Shown piece after piece: positions 1 through 5,303 of a stretch of DNA of 7,075 nt. The DNA is taken from the NCBI GenBank assembly GCA_038214535.1, contig JBBQRS010000177.1:1-7075 (forward strand), written 5' to 3'. The notes beneath the pieces are model-generated. The model worked only from the letters and a program-made list of their open reading frames with translations, did no database searches and was not told where the DNA came from. A program made the translations under genes and the position numbers. Positions within the stretch are counted from its first letter, which is position 1, and each line of letters begins with the position of its first letter. Source of the stretch: JBBQRS01 sp038214535. Lineage in GTDB: Bacteria; Chloroflexota; Anaerolineae; CG2-30-64-16.

Positions 1-1
1 G

Positions 2-493
2 GCGATTCATAATGTGGATATGCTGCGCTGGTTGCTCGGTGAGATCGTCGAAGTGCATGCCTTTGCGACCCATGTCATGCCGTTCTACTCGCTTGACGAC
101 AATTACGTCACCAACTTCAGATTCGCCGGCGGGCAGATCGGCCGGCTGCTCCTGATCCTGGGGGCGCGCCTCAAAGATGAGTTCCTCGTGGAAGTCGGCG
201 TGTTCGGGCCGCAGGGCAGCCTTAAGGCGACCATGCAGCGCAACGAGGTTATCCAGAATCTTGCAGACTTGCCCGGCGACGCGCCGCTTGTCGAACCGAT
301 CGAGCATGCCGAATCCTTCAATCTTGAGATCGAGCATTTCGTAGATTGTATCCGCACAGGCCGGCGTCCGCTGGTAGACGCGGGCGAAGGCGCACGGGCC
401 GTCGCCGTGTGTCTGGCCGCCATTCGTTCCGCCCGAGAGAATCAGCCCATCCGGGTTGACTATACCGGGCTGCCAGCCCCAAAAACGATTTGA
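2..493 (+). CDS. Gfo/Idh/MocA-family oxidoreductase, C-terminal part (5' end outside window)
   Basis: NAD(P)-dependent dehydrogenase acting on a sugar, sugar acid or cyclitol, presumably cytoplasmic. Only the last 163 residues are visible. The frame is open to the window edge, and translation from base 2 reads AIHNVDMLRWLLG, which matches the family's conserved 'H-x2-D-x2-RWLLG' segment. The GTG at 14 therefore lies inside the gene and is not its start. In characterised members such as inositol dehydrogenase, the His of this segment, with an Asp four residues earlier, is part of the catalytic site; here the His is seen and the Asp lies outside. The rest fits the substrate-binding/dimerisation domain: a beta-sheet-like middle, then 'FVDCIRTGRRPLVDAGEGARAV' and an 'AAIRSARENQPIRV' ending typical of the family. 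The NAD-binding Rossmann half is missing from view, so cofactor and substrate cannot be assigned. It lies 129 bases before the aminotransferase, same strand. Confidence 0.9.
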   Translation, partial: AIHNVDMLRWLLGEIVEVHAFATHVMPFYSLDDNYVTNFRFAGGQIGRLLLILGARLKDEFLVEVGVFGPQGSLKATMQRNEVIQNLADLPGDAPLVEPIEHAESFNLEIEHFVDCIRTGRRPLVDAGEGARAVAVCLAAIRSARENQPIRVDYTGLPAPKTI

Positions 494-622
494 ACATTTG
501 GCGTGATTACGCCTGACGCAGGGGATGACTTTGCGTATGGGCAAGCGATCCAGGTCGGAGTGTTGAGCGCCGCGTGCGGCGCGTATAGATCAATTCCAAA
601 CCAAGCATAGGGAGGCAGCACT
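494..622 (+). promoter_or_regulatory. Intergenic region with small hairpin, GC palindrome and weak promoter-like sequence
   Basis: This gap separates the dehydrogenase and the aminotransferase. Just after the stop codon is a perfect 5-bp hairpin (GGCGT 500-504, ACGCC 509-513, loop GATT) with no T-run, so it is at most a weak terminator. A perfect 16-base palindrome, GCGCCGCGTGCGGCGC, lies at 567-582. It is flanked by TTGA (563-566) and TATAGA (584-589), which weakly resemble -35 and -10 boxes with a short 15-base spacer, so an operator over a promoter is possible. A good ribosome-binding site, GGGAGG (610-615), sits 7 bases before the GTG start at 623. The hairpin, palindrome and ribosome site are seen directly; promoter and operator roles are inference. 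Confidence 0.35.
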
Positions 623-1783
623 GTGACTCGCGTATTTGATGATCTCGAACTGGGGTATCTGAAACAGGTTCTCGACAGCGGCCGGTTGGGCTGGTATCAT
701 GAGGAAGACAGCTTCACGTGGCGGCTGGAGGAAGCCTTCGCTGCGAAGATCGGCACGCGCTATGCCGTGACGCGTAATTCGGCGATGACGGCGCTCGCCC
801 AGGCGGTGAGCATCAGCGGGGCCGGCGTCGGCGCCGAGGTCATTTGCGACCCGATCGTGCATTTCGGCGGTGTGGCGACCCTCTATTTCAACGCCGTGCC
901 GCGTTTCGCCGACGTGCGGCGCGACACCTATCTGATGGACCCGGCCTCGGTGCGGGCCAACATCACCGAGCGGACGAAGGCGCTGATCGTCACCAACCTG
1001 TGGGGGCTGTGCGCCGAACTGGATGAGATCCGGGCGATCTGCGATGAGCATGGCATCTTCATGATCGAAGACTGCGCGCACAACATGGGCTCTTACTGGA
1101 AGGGCCAACATGCGGGCACGTATGGCGACCTCAACTGCTTCAGCTTCCAGCAGGGCAAGCACCTGCCCACCGGCGACGGCGGGATCATGACTACCGACCA
1201 TGAAGAACTCTACGAGAAGCTCTATAACGAATGGGCGTTCAGCGGCGAGTCGCCCGCTTTCATGACCCTGAACTTCCGCATGAACGAGATGACGGCGGCG
1301 GTGGGTCTGGGCCAGCTTTCGCGCCTGGACGGGTACATCGAGGAGTATACGCGCAACCTGCACGTGATGGACGACGCGATTCGCGACTGTGCCTGGCTCG
1401 GCAACCGCTACGTGCCCGATGACGCCGTGCAATCGGGCTATATCTGGGCCTGCACCTGGGAAGGCGACAAGCATGGGTTGGACTATGGGCGCTTCCAGCA
1501 GGTGTGCAACGACGTGGGGGCGAACCTGCGGTTCGGCTTCAACGGCGCGCCGGCCTACACCTTCGACATCTTCAAGGTTTCTACGGCCTATCACGTGCCG
1601 GATTGCCCCGTGCGTTGCCCCTTCTACGAGGGCGACTATCGCTATCAGGACGGGTTGTGCCCCAACGCGGAAGAGCTCATGCCGCGGCTGATCCTGTCGG
1701 GGCTGGTGGAGGCGCCGCCGGACGTCGTGAAGCGGCGCGCCGACGCATTACGCAAAGCCATTCAGATCACCGAAGCGGGTTGA
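623..1783 (+). CDS. DegT/DnrJ/EryC1/StrS-family PLP-dependent sugar aminotransferase
   Basis: Cytoplasmic fold-type I aminotransferase of 386 residues, a normal length for the family. Members transfer an amino group, usually from glutamate or glutamine, to a keto sugar or keto cyclitol, or run in reverse. Visible motifs in order: N-terminal 'FDDLELGYLKQVLDSG'; phosphate-contact segment 'RNSAMTAL' (51-58); 'NLWG' (125-128); 'IEDCAHNMGS' (148-157), whose Asp150 should bind the pyridine nitrogen of PLP; 'FSFQQGKHLPTGDGG' (173-187), whose Lys179 should form the internal aldimine; 'RMNEMTAAVGLGQL' (219-232); and a Cys-rich C-terminal part with 'CPVRCPF' and 'GLCPNAEEL'. All key residues are intact. 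Start GTG is chosen because GGGAGG lies 7 bases upstream and the N-terminus aligns with the family start. With 11 cysteines it is unusually Cys-rich. Beside a Gfo/Idh/MocA dehydrogenase it probably shares a keto-sugar intermediate with it. Family assignment is firm; substrate and direction are unknown. Confidence 0.93.
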   Translation: MTRVFDDLELGYLKQVLDSGRLGWYHEEDSFTWRLEEAFAAKIGTRYAVTRNSAMTALAQAVSISGAGVGAEVICDPIVHFGGVATLYFNAVPRFADVRRDTYLMDPASVRANITERTKALIVTNLWGLCAELDEIRAICDEHGIFMIEDCAHNMGSYWKGQHAGTYGDLNCFSFQQGKHLPTGDGGIMTTDHEELYEKLYNEWAFSGESPAFMTLNFRMNEMTAAVGLGQLSRLDGYIEEYTRNLHVMDDAIRDCAWLGNRYVPDDAVQSGYIWACTWEGDKHGLDYGRFQQVCNDVGANLRFGFNGAPAYTFDIFKVSTAYHVPDCPVRCPFYEGDYRYQDGLCPNAEELMPRLILSGLVEAPPDVVKRRADALRKAIQITEAG

Positions 1784-1796
1784 GGGCGTGCTTGAG

Positions 1797-1813
1797 ATAA
1801 GCATAAGGAGGTG
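1797..1813 (+). promoter_or_regulatory. Extra, near-ideal Shine-Dalgarno in the leader of the first binding-protein gene
   Basis: AAGGAGGTGA at 1805-1814 is a ten-base perfect complement of the usual 16S rRNA 3' end, yet it is about 90 bases upstream of the annotated gene, which has its own AAGGAG at 1887-1892. The 17-base segment ATAAGCATAAGGAGGTG (1797-1813) matches 14 of 17 bases with 5207-5223, at an equivalent place before the second binding-protein gene. It could serve a leader peptide (next entry) or act as a ribosome-docking mRNA stabiliser, like the STAB-SD elements known from Bacillus cry3A. The sequence is direct; the function is inference. Confidence 0.45.
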
Positions 1814-1822
1814 AAGCGCCGC

Positions 1823-1885
1823 GTGTTCCACTTGTCAGCGAATCCTAAACAGCAACCGATGAACAACCTTTGCATGGATAAATAA
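1823..1885 (+). CDS. Possible 20-residue leader peptide upstream of the binding protein
   Basis: A GTG start 11 bases after the GGAGG of the strong Shine-Dalgarno at 1805-1814 opens a short frame reading VFHLSANPKQQPMNNLCMDK and ending in TAA at 1883-1885. The stop lies directly in front of the ribosome site AAGGAG (1887-1892) of the binding-protein gene, so a terminating ribosome would stand on that site and could couple the two. The peptide has no recognisable domain, membrane segment or run of regulatory codons. The equivalent short frame before the second binding-protein gene encodes an unrelated peptide, so conservation is not shown. It may well be a by-product of an untranslated stabilising element. 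Confidence 0.25.
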   Translation: MFHLSANPKQQPMNNLCMDK

Positions 1886-1902
1886 GAAGGAGCGAGAAAA
1901 CA

Positions 1903-3294
1903 ATGCCTTCGAAACTCAGTCGGAGAACATTCTTACGCGGCGCCGGCATCGGCGCGGCAGGTATGGCGTTGGCGGCATGTGCGCCCGCGGCTGCGCCTGC
2001 CCCGGCCGAACCCGCCGCTCCGGTGGCGGACGCGCCCGCGGCGGAAGCGCCCGCGGCCGATGCGCCCGCCAGTGCGACGACGAACATGGTTTTTTCCAGC
2101 TACACATGGTCGGGTTATGAGGCCGCCATGCGCGACGTGATCGCGGGCTGGAATACGGATCACCCCGATGTCGAGGTCGAACAGCAGTACATCGCCGAAG
2201 ACTACTGGACCAAGATTCAGACGCAGTTGGCCGGCGGCACGCCGCCCGATGTCGGCATCGCCGATTATGCCAGGGTCGTGCCTTATGCGTCGAGCGGAGT
2301 CCTGCTCGACATCACCGAATTGATCGCCCGCGACAGCTTCCCGCTGGACGATATGTTCCCTGCGGCTGTGGCGCAGTATCGTTGGGCAAAAGGCGACTTC
2401 GACAGCGGCGGCGACGGCGGCAACATGTATGGCCTGCCGTCTGACGCCCAGTCGTACATCATCGCCTACAACAAAACGATGTTCGATGAAGCCGGCGTCG
2501 CCTACCCCACCGACGATTGGACCTGGGATGACCTGGTCGAGATGGGCAAGAAGATCACCAAACCGGATGAAAACAAGTGGGGCATGCAGTACATTGATCC
2601 GACGGTCTTCACCAAGGGCAATTTCCTCTTCTCAGCAGACGGCTCCAATTATACCCCGGATTTCAAAAAGTCCATGGTAGATTCTCCCGAATCGGTGGCG
2701 GCCTGGAAGTGGAACTGGGACCTGATCTATACCCATAAGATCGCGCCGCCGCCCGGCGCGCAGGCGTCAACCAATCCGTTCATGTCGGGTCAGGTCGCCA
2801 TGGTCGTTGATGGCGTCTGGTGGATCTCCGACTTTGCGAGTATCACCGATTTCGAGTGGGATGTCGCGCTCTATCCGAAGCACCCGGACACCGGCAAACG
2901 CACCACCAGCCTGGAGTCGGATGGTTGGTGGGCCTATAAATCAACGCAAGACGCTGAGATGGCGTGGAGCCTGCTCCAATACCTGTCGAATCAGGAGGGC
3001 CAGACACGCTTTGGGGATCTCGGCTATGTGATCCCGAGTTGTTTCCCGGCGGTGGGCGAGAGGTGGTATACGCAAAAGCCGCCGGAGAATCGGCTCAAAG
3101 TGTTGGACAACATCACGCAGGAATCGCATAAGGTGGACCTGACCTACTACGAGTTCTGGACGTGCTGGGCAGCCTATTCTCCGTCGTTGGGAGTTGCCTT
3201 CTCCGATGGCGCGGATATCGAAGCGGCCTGCGCCGAAGCCGCCCAGATTCACACCGAAGAGTTGACCGCGGCCTGGGAACGCTTCCAGGCATAG
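1903..3294 (+). CDS. Sugar ABC transporter substrate-binding lipoprotein (extracellular solute-binding family 1)
   Basis: Binding protein of a CUT1-type carbohydrate importer, anchored outside the membrane, that captures the sugar and delivers it to the two permeases encoded next. It has 463 residues, usual for the family. The N-terminus has a Tat-type motif SRRTFLRG (6-13), a short hydrophobic stretch, and the lipobox LAAC with lipidated Cys26. An Ala/Pro/Asp/Glu-rich tether follows to about residue 60. The mature domain shows family landmarks: 'AGGTPPDVGIAD' (110-121), 'YGLPSDAQSYIIAYNKTMFD' (176-195), 'AGVAYPTDDWTWDDL' (197-211), and 'FMSGQVAMVVDGVWW' (293-307) near the hinge. Many exposed-type aromatics (Trp, Tyr) suit a sugar site. 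ATG is preceded by AAGGAG (1887-1892) with 10 bases spacing. A hairpin separates it from the permease genes. The family is secure; the ligand is not identifiable. Confidence 0.95.
   Translation: MPSKLSRRTFLRGAGIGAAGMALAACAPAAAPAPAEPAAPVADAPAAEAPAADAPASATTNMVFSSYTWSGYEAAMRDVIAGWNTDHPDVEVEQQYIAEDYWTKIQTQLAGGTPPDVGIADYARVVPYASSGVLLDITELIARDSFPLDDMFPAAVAQYRWAKGDFDSGGDGGNMYGLPSDAQSYIIAYNKTMFDEAGVAYPTDDWTWDDLVEMGKKITKPDENKWGMQYIDPTVFTKGNFLFSADGSNYTPDFKKSMVDSPESVAAWKWNWDLIYTHKIAPPPGAQASTNPFMSGQVAMVVDGVWWISDFASITDFEWDVALYPKHPDTGKRTTSLESDGWWAYKSTQDAEMAWSLLQYLSNQEGQTRFGDLGYVIPSCFPAVGERWYTQKPPENRLKVLDNITQESHKVDLTYYEFWTCWAAYSPSLGVAFSDGADIEAACAEAAQIHTEELTAAWERFQA
2032..2070 (+). repeat. Ala/Pro tether repeat inside the first binding-protein gene
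   Basis: Two 15-base units (2032-2046 and 2047-2061) and a partial third (2062-2070), each starting GCGCCCGC, encode APAAE, APAAD and APA(S) at residues 44-57. This is a low-complexity tether between the lipid anchor and the folded domain. Such repeats can change length by slippage. Confidence 0.6.
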
Positions 3295-3307
3295 CGAGAG
3301 TGATGCC

Positions 3308-3345
3308 GGGGCTATGTTTGTTCCACACGGAGCGACCATAGCCCC
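3308..3345 (+). promoter_or_regulatory. Hairpin between binding-protein and permease genes
   Basis: Perfect 9-bp outer stem GGGGCTATG (3308-3316) with CATAGCCCC (3337-3345), then a 3x3 internal loop and an inner 5-bp stem GTTCC (3320-3324) with GGAGC (3329-3333, one G-T pair) closed by ACAC. No T-run follows, so a full intrinsic terminator is unlikely. In other sugar-transport operons (malE-malF type) structures at this place protect the binding-protein mRNA or limit permease expression. The arm GCCCC (3341-3345) can alternatively pair with GGGGC (3355-3359), which overlaps the permease ribosome site GGAGGGG (3352-3358). Pairing is direct; function is inferred. Confidence 0.6.
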
Positions 3346-3362
3346 ATCTTCGGAGGGGCACA

Positions 3363-4274
3363 ATGACCCAGGATTCGGGTTCGCTGAAACAGAGACGTCG
3401 CTATGAAGAGCGCATCGCGTGGCTTTTCATTACGCCGGTCGTGCTGGGGATTCTGATCTTCCAGATCTATCCCACCATATTTTCGCTTTACGCCAGCTTC
3501 ACGACTTGGAACCTGATCACCCCGCCGCGCTGGGTGGGGTTAGAGAATTACGTGAGCCTCTTCACCACGGATCGGTTCTTCATAAAATCAATGTGGAACA
3601 CGATACGGTATACGCTGGGCGTGGTCCTGCCCTCCATGGCGATCTCGCTCTTCTTCGCGTCATTGCTCAACCAGAACATTCGCTTCAAGCACGGCTATCG
3701 GGCAATTTATTTCGTCCCGGTCGTCGCGCCCACGGTGGCGCTGGCCCTGTTGTGGGGATGGTTGTATGAGCCAAATTTTGGCATCATCAACGCGACGCTG
3801 GCGACGGTGGGCATCAAGGGGCCTTCCTGGCTGGGCACCACGACCTGGGCCCTCCGCTCGGTCATCATTATGGCGATCTGGGCGGGCATCGGTTTTCAAA
3901 TTGTGATCTTCCTGGCCGGATTGCAGGGCATCTCGCAAGAATATTATGAGGCGGCGGCGATTGATGGCGCCAATGCCTGGCAGAAGTTTGCAAAGATCAC
4001 CATGCCGCTGCTTTCCCCGGTCACCTTTTTCGTGCTGGTCACGGGCGTCATCGGCACGTTCCAGGATTTTTCGCTGGTCTGGGTGCTGACGCGGGGCGGG
4101 CCGGCCGGCGCGACCCAGTTAATCGTGATGTATTTGTATGGTCTGGCTTTCCAATTGCAAAAGATGGGCAGGGCTTCGGCCGTAGCCTATGCGGTCTTCG
4201 TGGTTGTCGTCGGGCTGACCATCATGAACTTCATCCTCAGCAAGCGTTGGGTGTTTTACGAGGAATCGAATTGA
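3363..4274 (+). CDS. Sugar ABC transporter permease, MalF/UgpA-like subunit
   Basis: First inner-membrane subunit of the CUT1-type importer; it forms the sugar channel together with the next gene product. It has 303 residues, normal for this subunit. Six hydrophobic segments are visible, roughly at residues 17-41, 78-103, 112-135, 165-189, 218-242 and 270-293, after a short charged cytoplasmic N-terminus (QRRRYEER). The early 'PPRWVGLENY' (54-63) is characteristic of this subunit type. The cytoplasmic EAA loop that docks the ATPase is intact: EYYEAAAIDGANAWQKF (193-209), followed by 'ITMPLLSP'. 'LTRGGPAGAT' (242-251) is a second landmark. ATG lies 6 bases after GGAGG (3352-3356). The gap to the second permease is only 13 bases, so the two are surely co-transcribed. 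Substrate unknown. Confidence 0.95.
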   Translation: MTQDSGSLKQRRRYEERIAWLFITPVVLGILIFQIYPTIFSLYASFTTWNLITPPRWVGLENYVSLFTTDRFFIKSMWNTIRYTLGVVLPSMAISLFFASLLNQNIRFKHGYRAIYFVPVVAPTVALALLWGWLYEPNFGIINATLATVGIKGPSWLGTTTWALRSVIIMAIWAGIGFQIVIFLAGLQGISQEYYEAAAIDGANAWQKFAKITMPLLSPVTFFVLVTGVIGTFQDFSLVWVLTRGGPAGATQLIVMYLYGLAFQLQKMGRASAVAYAVFVVVVGLTIMNFILSKRWVFYEESN

Positions 4275-4287
4275 GGAGCCATCGTCA

Positions 4288-5178
4288 ATGATCAGTGAGC
4301 GCCCCATTGAGATTGTGCAGGAGGAAAGGACCCGGAGCGCCGGTTCGGGTGGACTGGTGTCGCGCATCGCAACCCATGCCATCCTGCTTGCAATGGCTGT
4401 CCTGATGATTTTCCCGTTGGTCTGGCTGGTGTCCACGTCCCTTAAGTCGCCCGGTAAGCAAATGATCTGGCCGCCGCAGTTCATCCCCAACCCGGTCTAT
4501 TTCAAGAACTACTCGGATCTGTTCGTGTTGGCCCCGATGGGGAACTATCTGGTTAACAGCTTCAAGATCGCGGTGCTATCGGTGTTCGGCGTTTGTTTTT
4601 CGTCGTCGCTGGCGGCCTTCGCATTCGCGCGCATGCACTTCCGCGGCCGCGAGATCCTCTTCGGCGGCCTGCTGGCGACCATGATGTTGCCGGGCGCCGT
4701 GACCATCATCCCGACGTTCATCATCATGAAGAACCTGGGTTGGCTGAACACGCACTACCCGCTGATCGTGCCGTCCTTCTTCGGCGGCGCCTACTTCGTC
4801 TTCTTGCTGCGCCAGTCATTCCGGGCGATCCCACAGGATTTGTTCGACTCGGCGACGATAGACGGCGCCGGGTTCTTCCAGATTTACTGGAAGATTTTCA
4901 TCCCGCTCGGTATGCCGGCGCTGGTGACGGTCGCGCTCTTCGCCTTTCTCGGCTCGTGGAATGATCTGTTTGGGCCATTGATCTACCTCAGCTCGCAGGA
5001 GAAGATGACCGTCGCGCTGGGGTTGACCTACCTGCGCGGCCGGGCCGGCACCGGTGTGGGGCAGGTGGGCGTCATCATGGCCGGGTCCATGCTGGGCGTC
5101 ATTCCGATGTTGATCCTCTACGGTTTCGGCCAGAAGTATTTCATCCAGGGCCTGGCCCGCACGGGGCTGAAAGGCTGA
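4288..5178 (+). CDS. Sugar ABC transporter permease, MalG/UgpE-like subunit
   Basis: Second inner-membrane subunit of the first importer, 296 residues, usual for the family. A cytoplasmic N-terminus of about 28 residues precedes six hydrophobic segments near 29-50, 86-113, 122-147, 158-176, 206-224 and 259-280. The EAA loop reads IPQDLFDSATIDGAGFF (181-197) with Asp-Ser-Ala in place of Glu-Ala-Ala and the IDGA part kept; such variation is common in this subunit. 'GSWNDLFGPLIYL' (222-234) and the C-terminal 'KYFIQGLARTGLKG' (283-296) are typical MalG-type landmarks. Its ribosome site GAGGAG (4273-4278) overlaps the preceding stop codon, 9 bases before ATG, which suggests translational coupling. 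No ATPase gene follows; the next gene is a new binding protein, so the ATPase must be encoded elsewhere. Confidence 0.95.
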   Translation: MISERPIEIVQEERTRSAGSGGLVSRIATHAILLAMAVLMIFPLVWLVSTSLKSPGKQMIWPPQFIPNPVYFKNYSDLFVLAPMGNYLVNSFKIAVLSVFGVCFSSSLAAFAFARMHFRGREILFGGLLATMMLPGAVTIIPTFIIMKNLGWLNTHYPLIVPSFFGGAYFVFLLRQSFRAIPQDLFDSATIDGAGFFQIYWKIFIPLGMPALVTVALFAFLGSWNDLFGPLIYLSSQEKMTVALGLTYLRGRAGTGVGQVGVIMAGSMLGVIPMLILYGFGQKYFIQGLARTGLKG

Positions 5179-5200
5179 GCGACGGGACGAACCGCGTCGC
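5179..5200 (+). other. Small hairpin directly after the second permease gene
   Basis: GCGACG (5179-5184) pairs perfectly with CGTCGC (5195-5200) over a 10-base loop, beginning right after the stop codon. No T-run follows (ATGTTCATAAAG), so it is not a convincing intrinsic terminator. It could protect the 3' end of the first importer's message or be chance in GC-rich DNA. Confidence 0.3.
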
Positions 5201-5206
5201 ATGTTC

Positions 5207-5223
5207 ATAAAGAGAAGGAGGTG
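5207..5223 (+). promoter_or_regulatory. Extra Shine-Dalgarno in the leader of the second binding-protein gene
   Basis: AAGGAGGTG at 5215-5223 sits about 80-90 bases upstream of the ATG at 5304, although that gene has its own AAAGGAGG at 5286-5293. The surrounding 17 bases match 1797-1813 at 14 positions, in the same arrangement. A short frame follows here too (ATG 5239, stop TAA 5266-5268, reading MEFQTNVPA), but its start is 17 bases from the GGAGG and the peptide is unlike the first leader's. A role at the RNA level, such as ribosome docking that stabilises the message, therefore fits better than a conserved peptide. Confidence 0.45.
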
Positions 5224-5224
5224 C

Positions 5225-5252
5225 AAACTCGTCTGCAAATGGAGTTTCAGAC
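5225..5252 (+). promoter_or_regulatory. Two overlapping inverted repeats in the second leader
   Basis: AAACTC (5225-5230) is complementary to GAGTTT (5242-5247), and GTCTG (5231-5235) to CAGAC (5248-5252). With no bases between adjacent arms, both stems can hardly form fully at once, so they are alternatives. The second pair also bounds a 22-base imperfect palindrome (5231-5252), which could be a protein-binding operator. Pairing is seen directly; the role is a guess. Confidence 0.3.
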
Positions 5253-5303
5253 AAACGTACCGGCATAACGCATCGGGTTAGTCCCAAAGGAGGACAAGCT
5301 ACT

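Noticed and set aside
14..16. GTG as the start of the dehydrogenase gene
   Set aside because: The frame stays open upstream to the window edge, and the residues before it (AIHN) complete a conserved family motif, so the gene begins outside the window.
590..1594. Long open frame of 334 codons on the - strand
   Set aside because: It lies fully antisense to the aminotransferase, whose motifs are intact. The translation is Arg/His/Val-rich with no recognisable domain, as expected for an antisense frame of GC-rich coding DNA.
4841..4870. Asp-Ser-Ala in place of Glu-Ala-Ala in the EAA loop of the second permease, as a sign of inactivity
   Set aside because: The IDGA part and the loop layout are kept, and such substitutions are frequent in functional MalG-type subunits.
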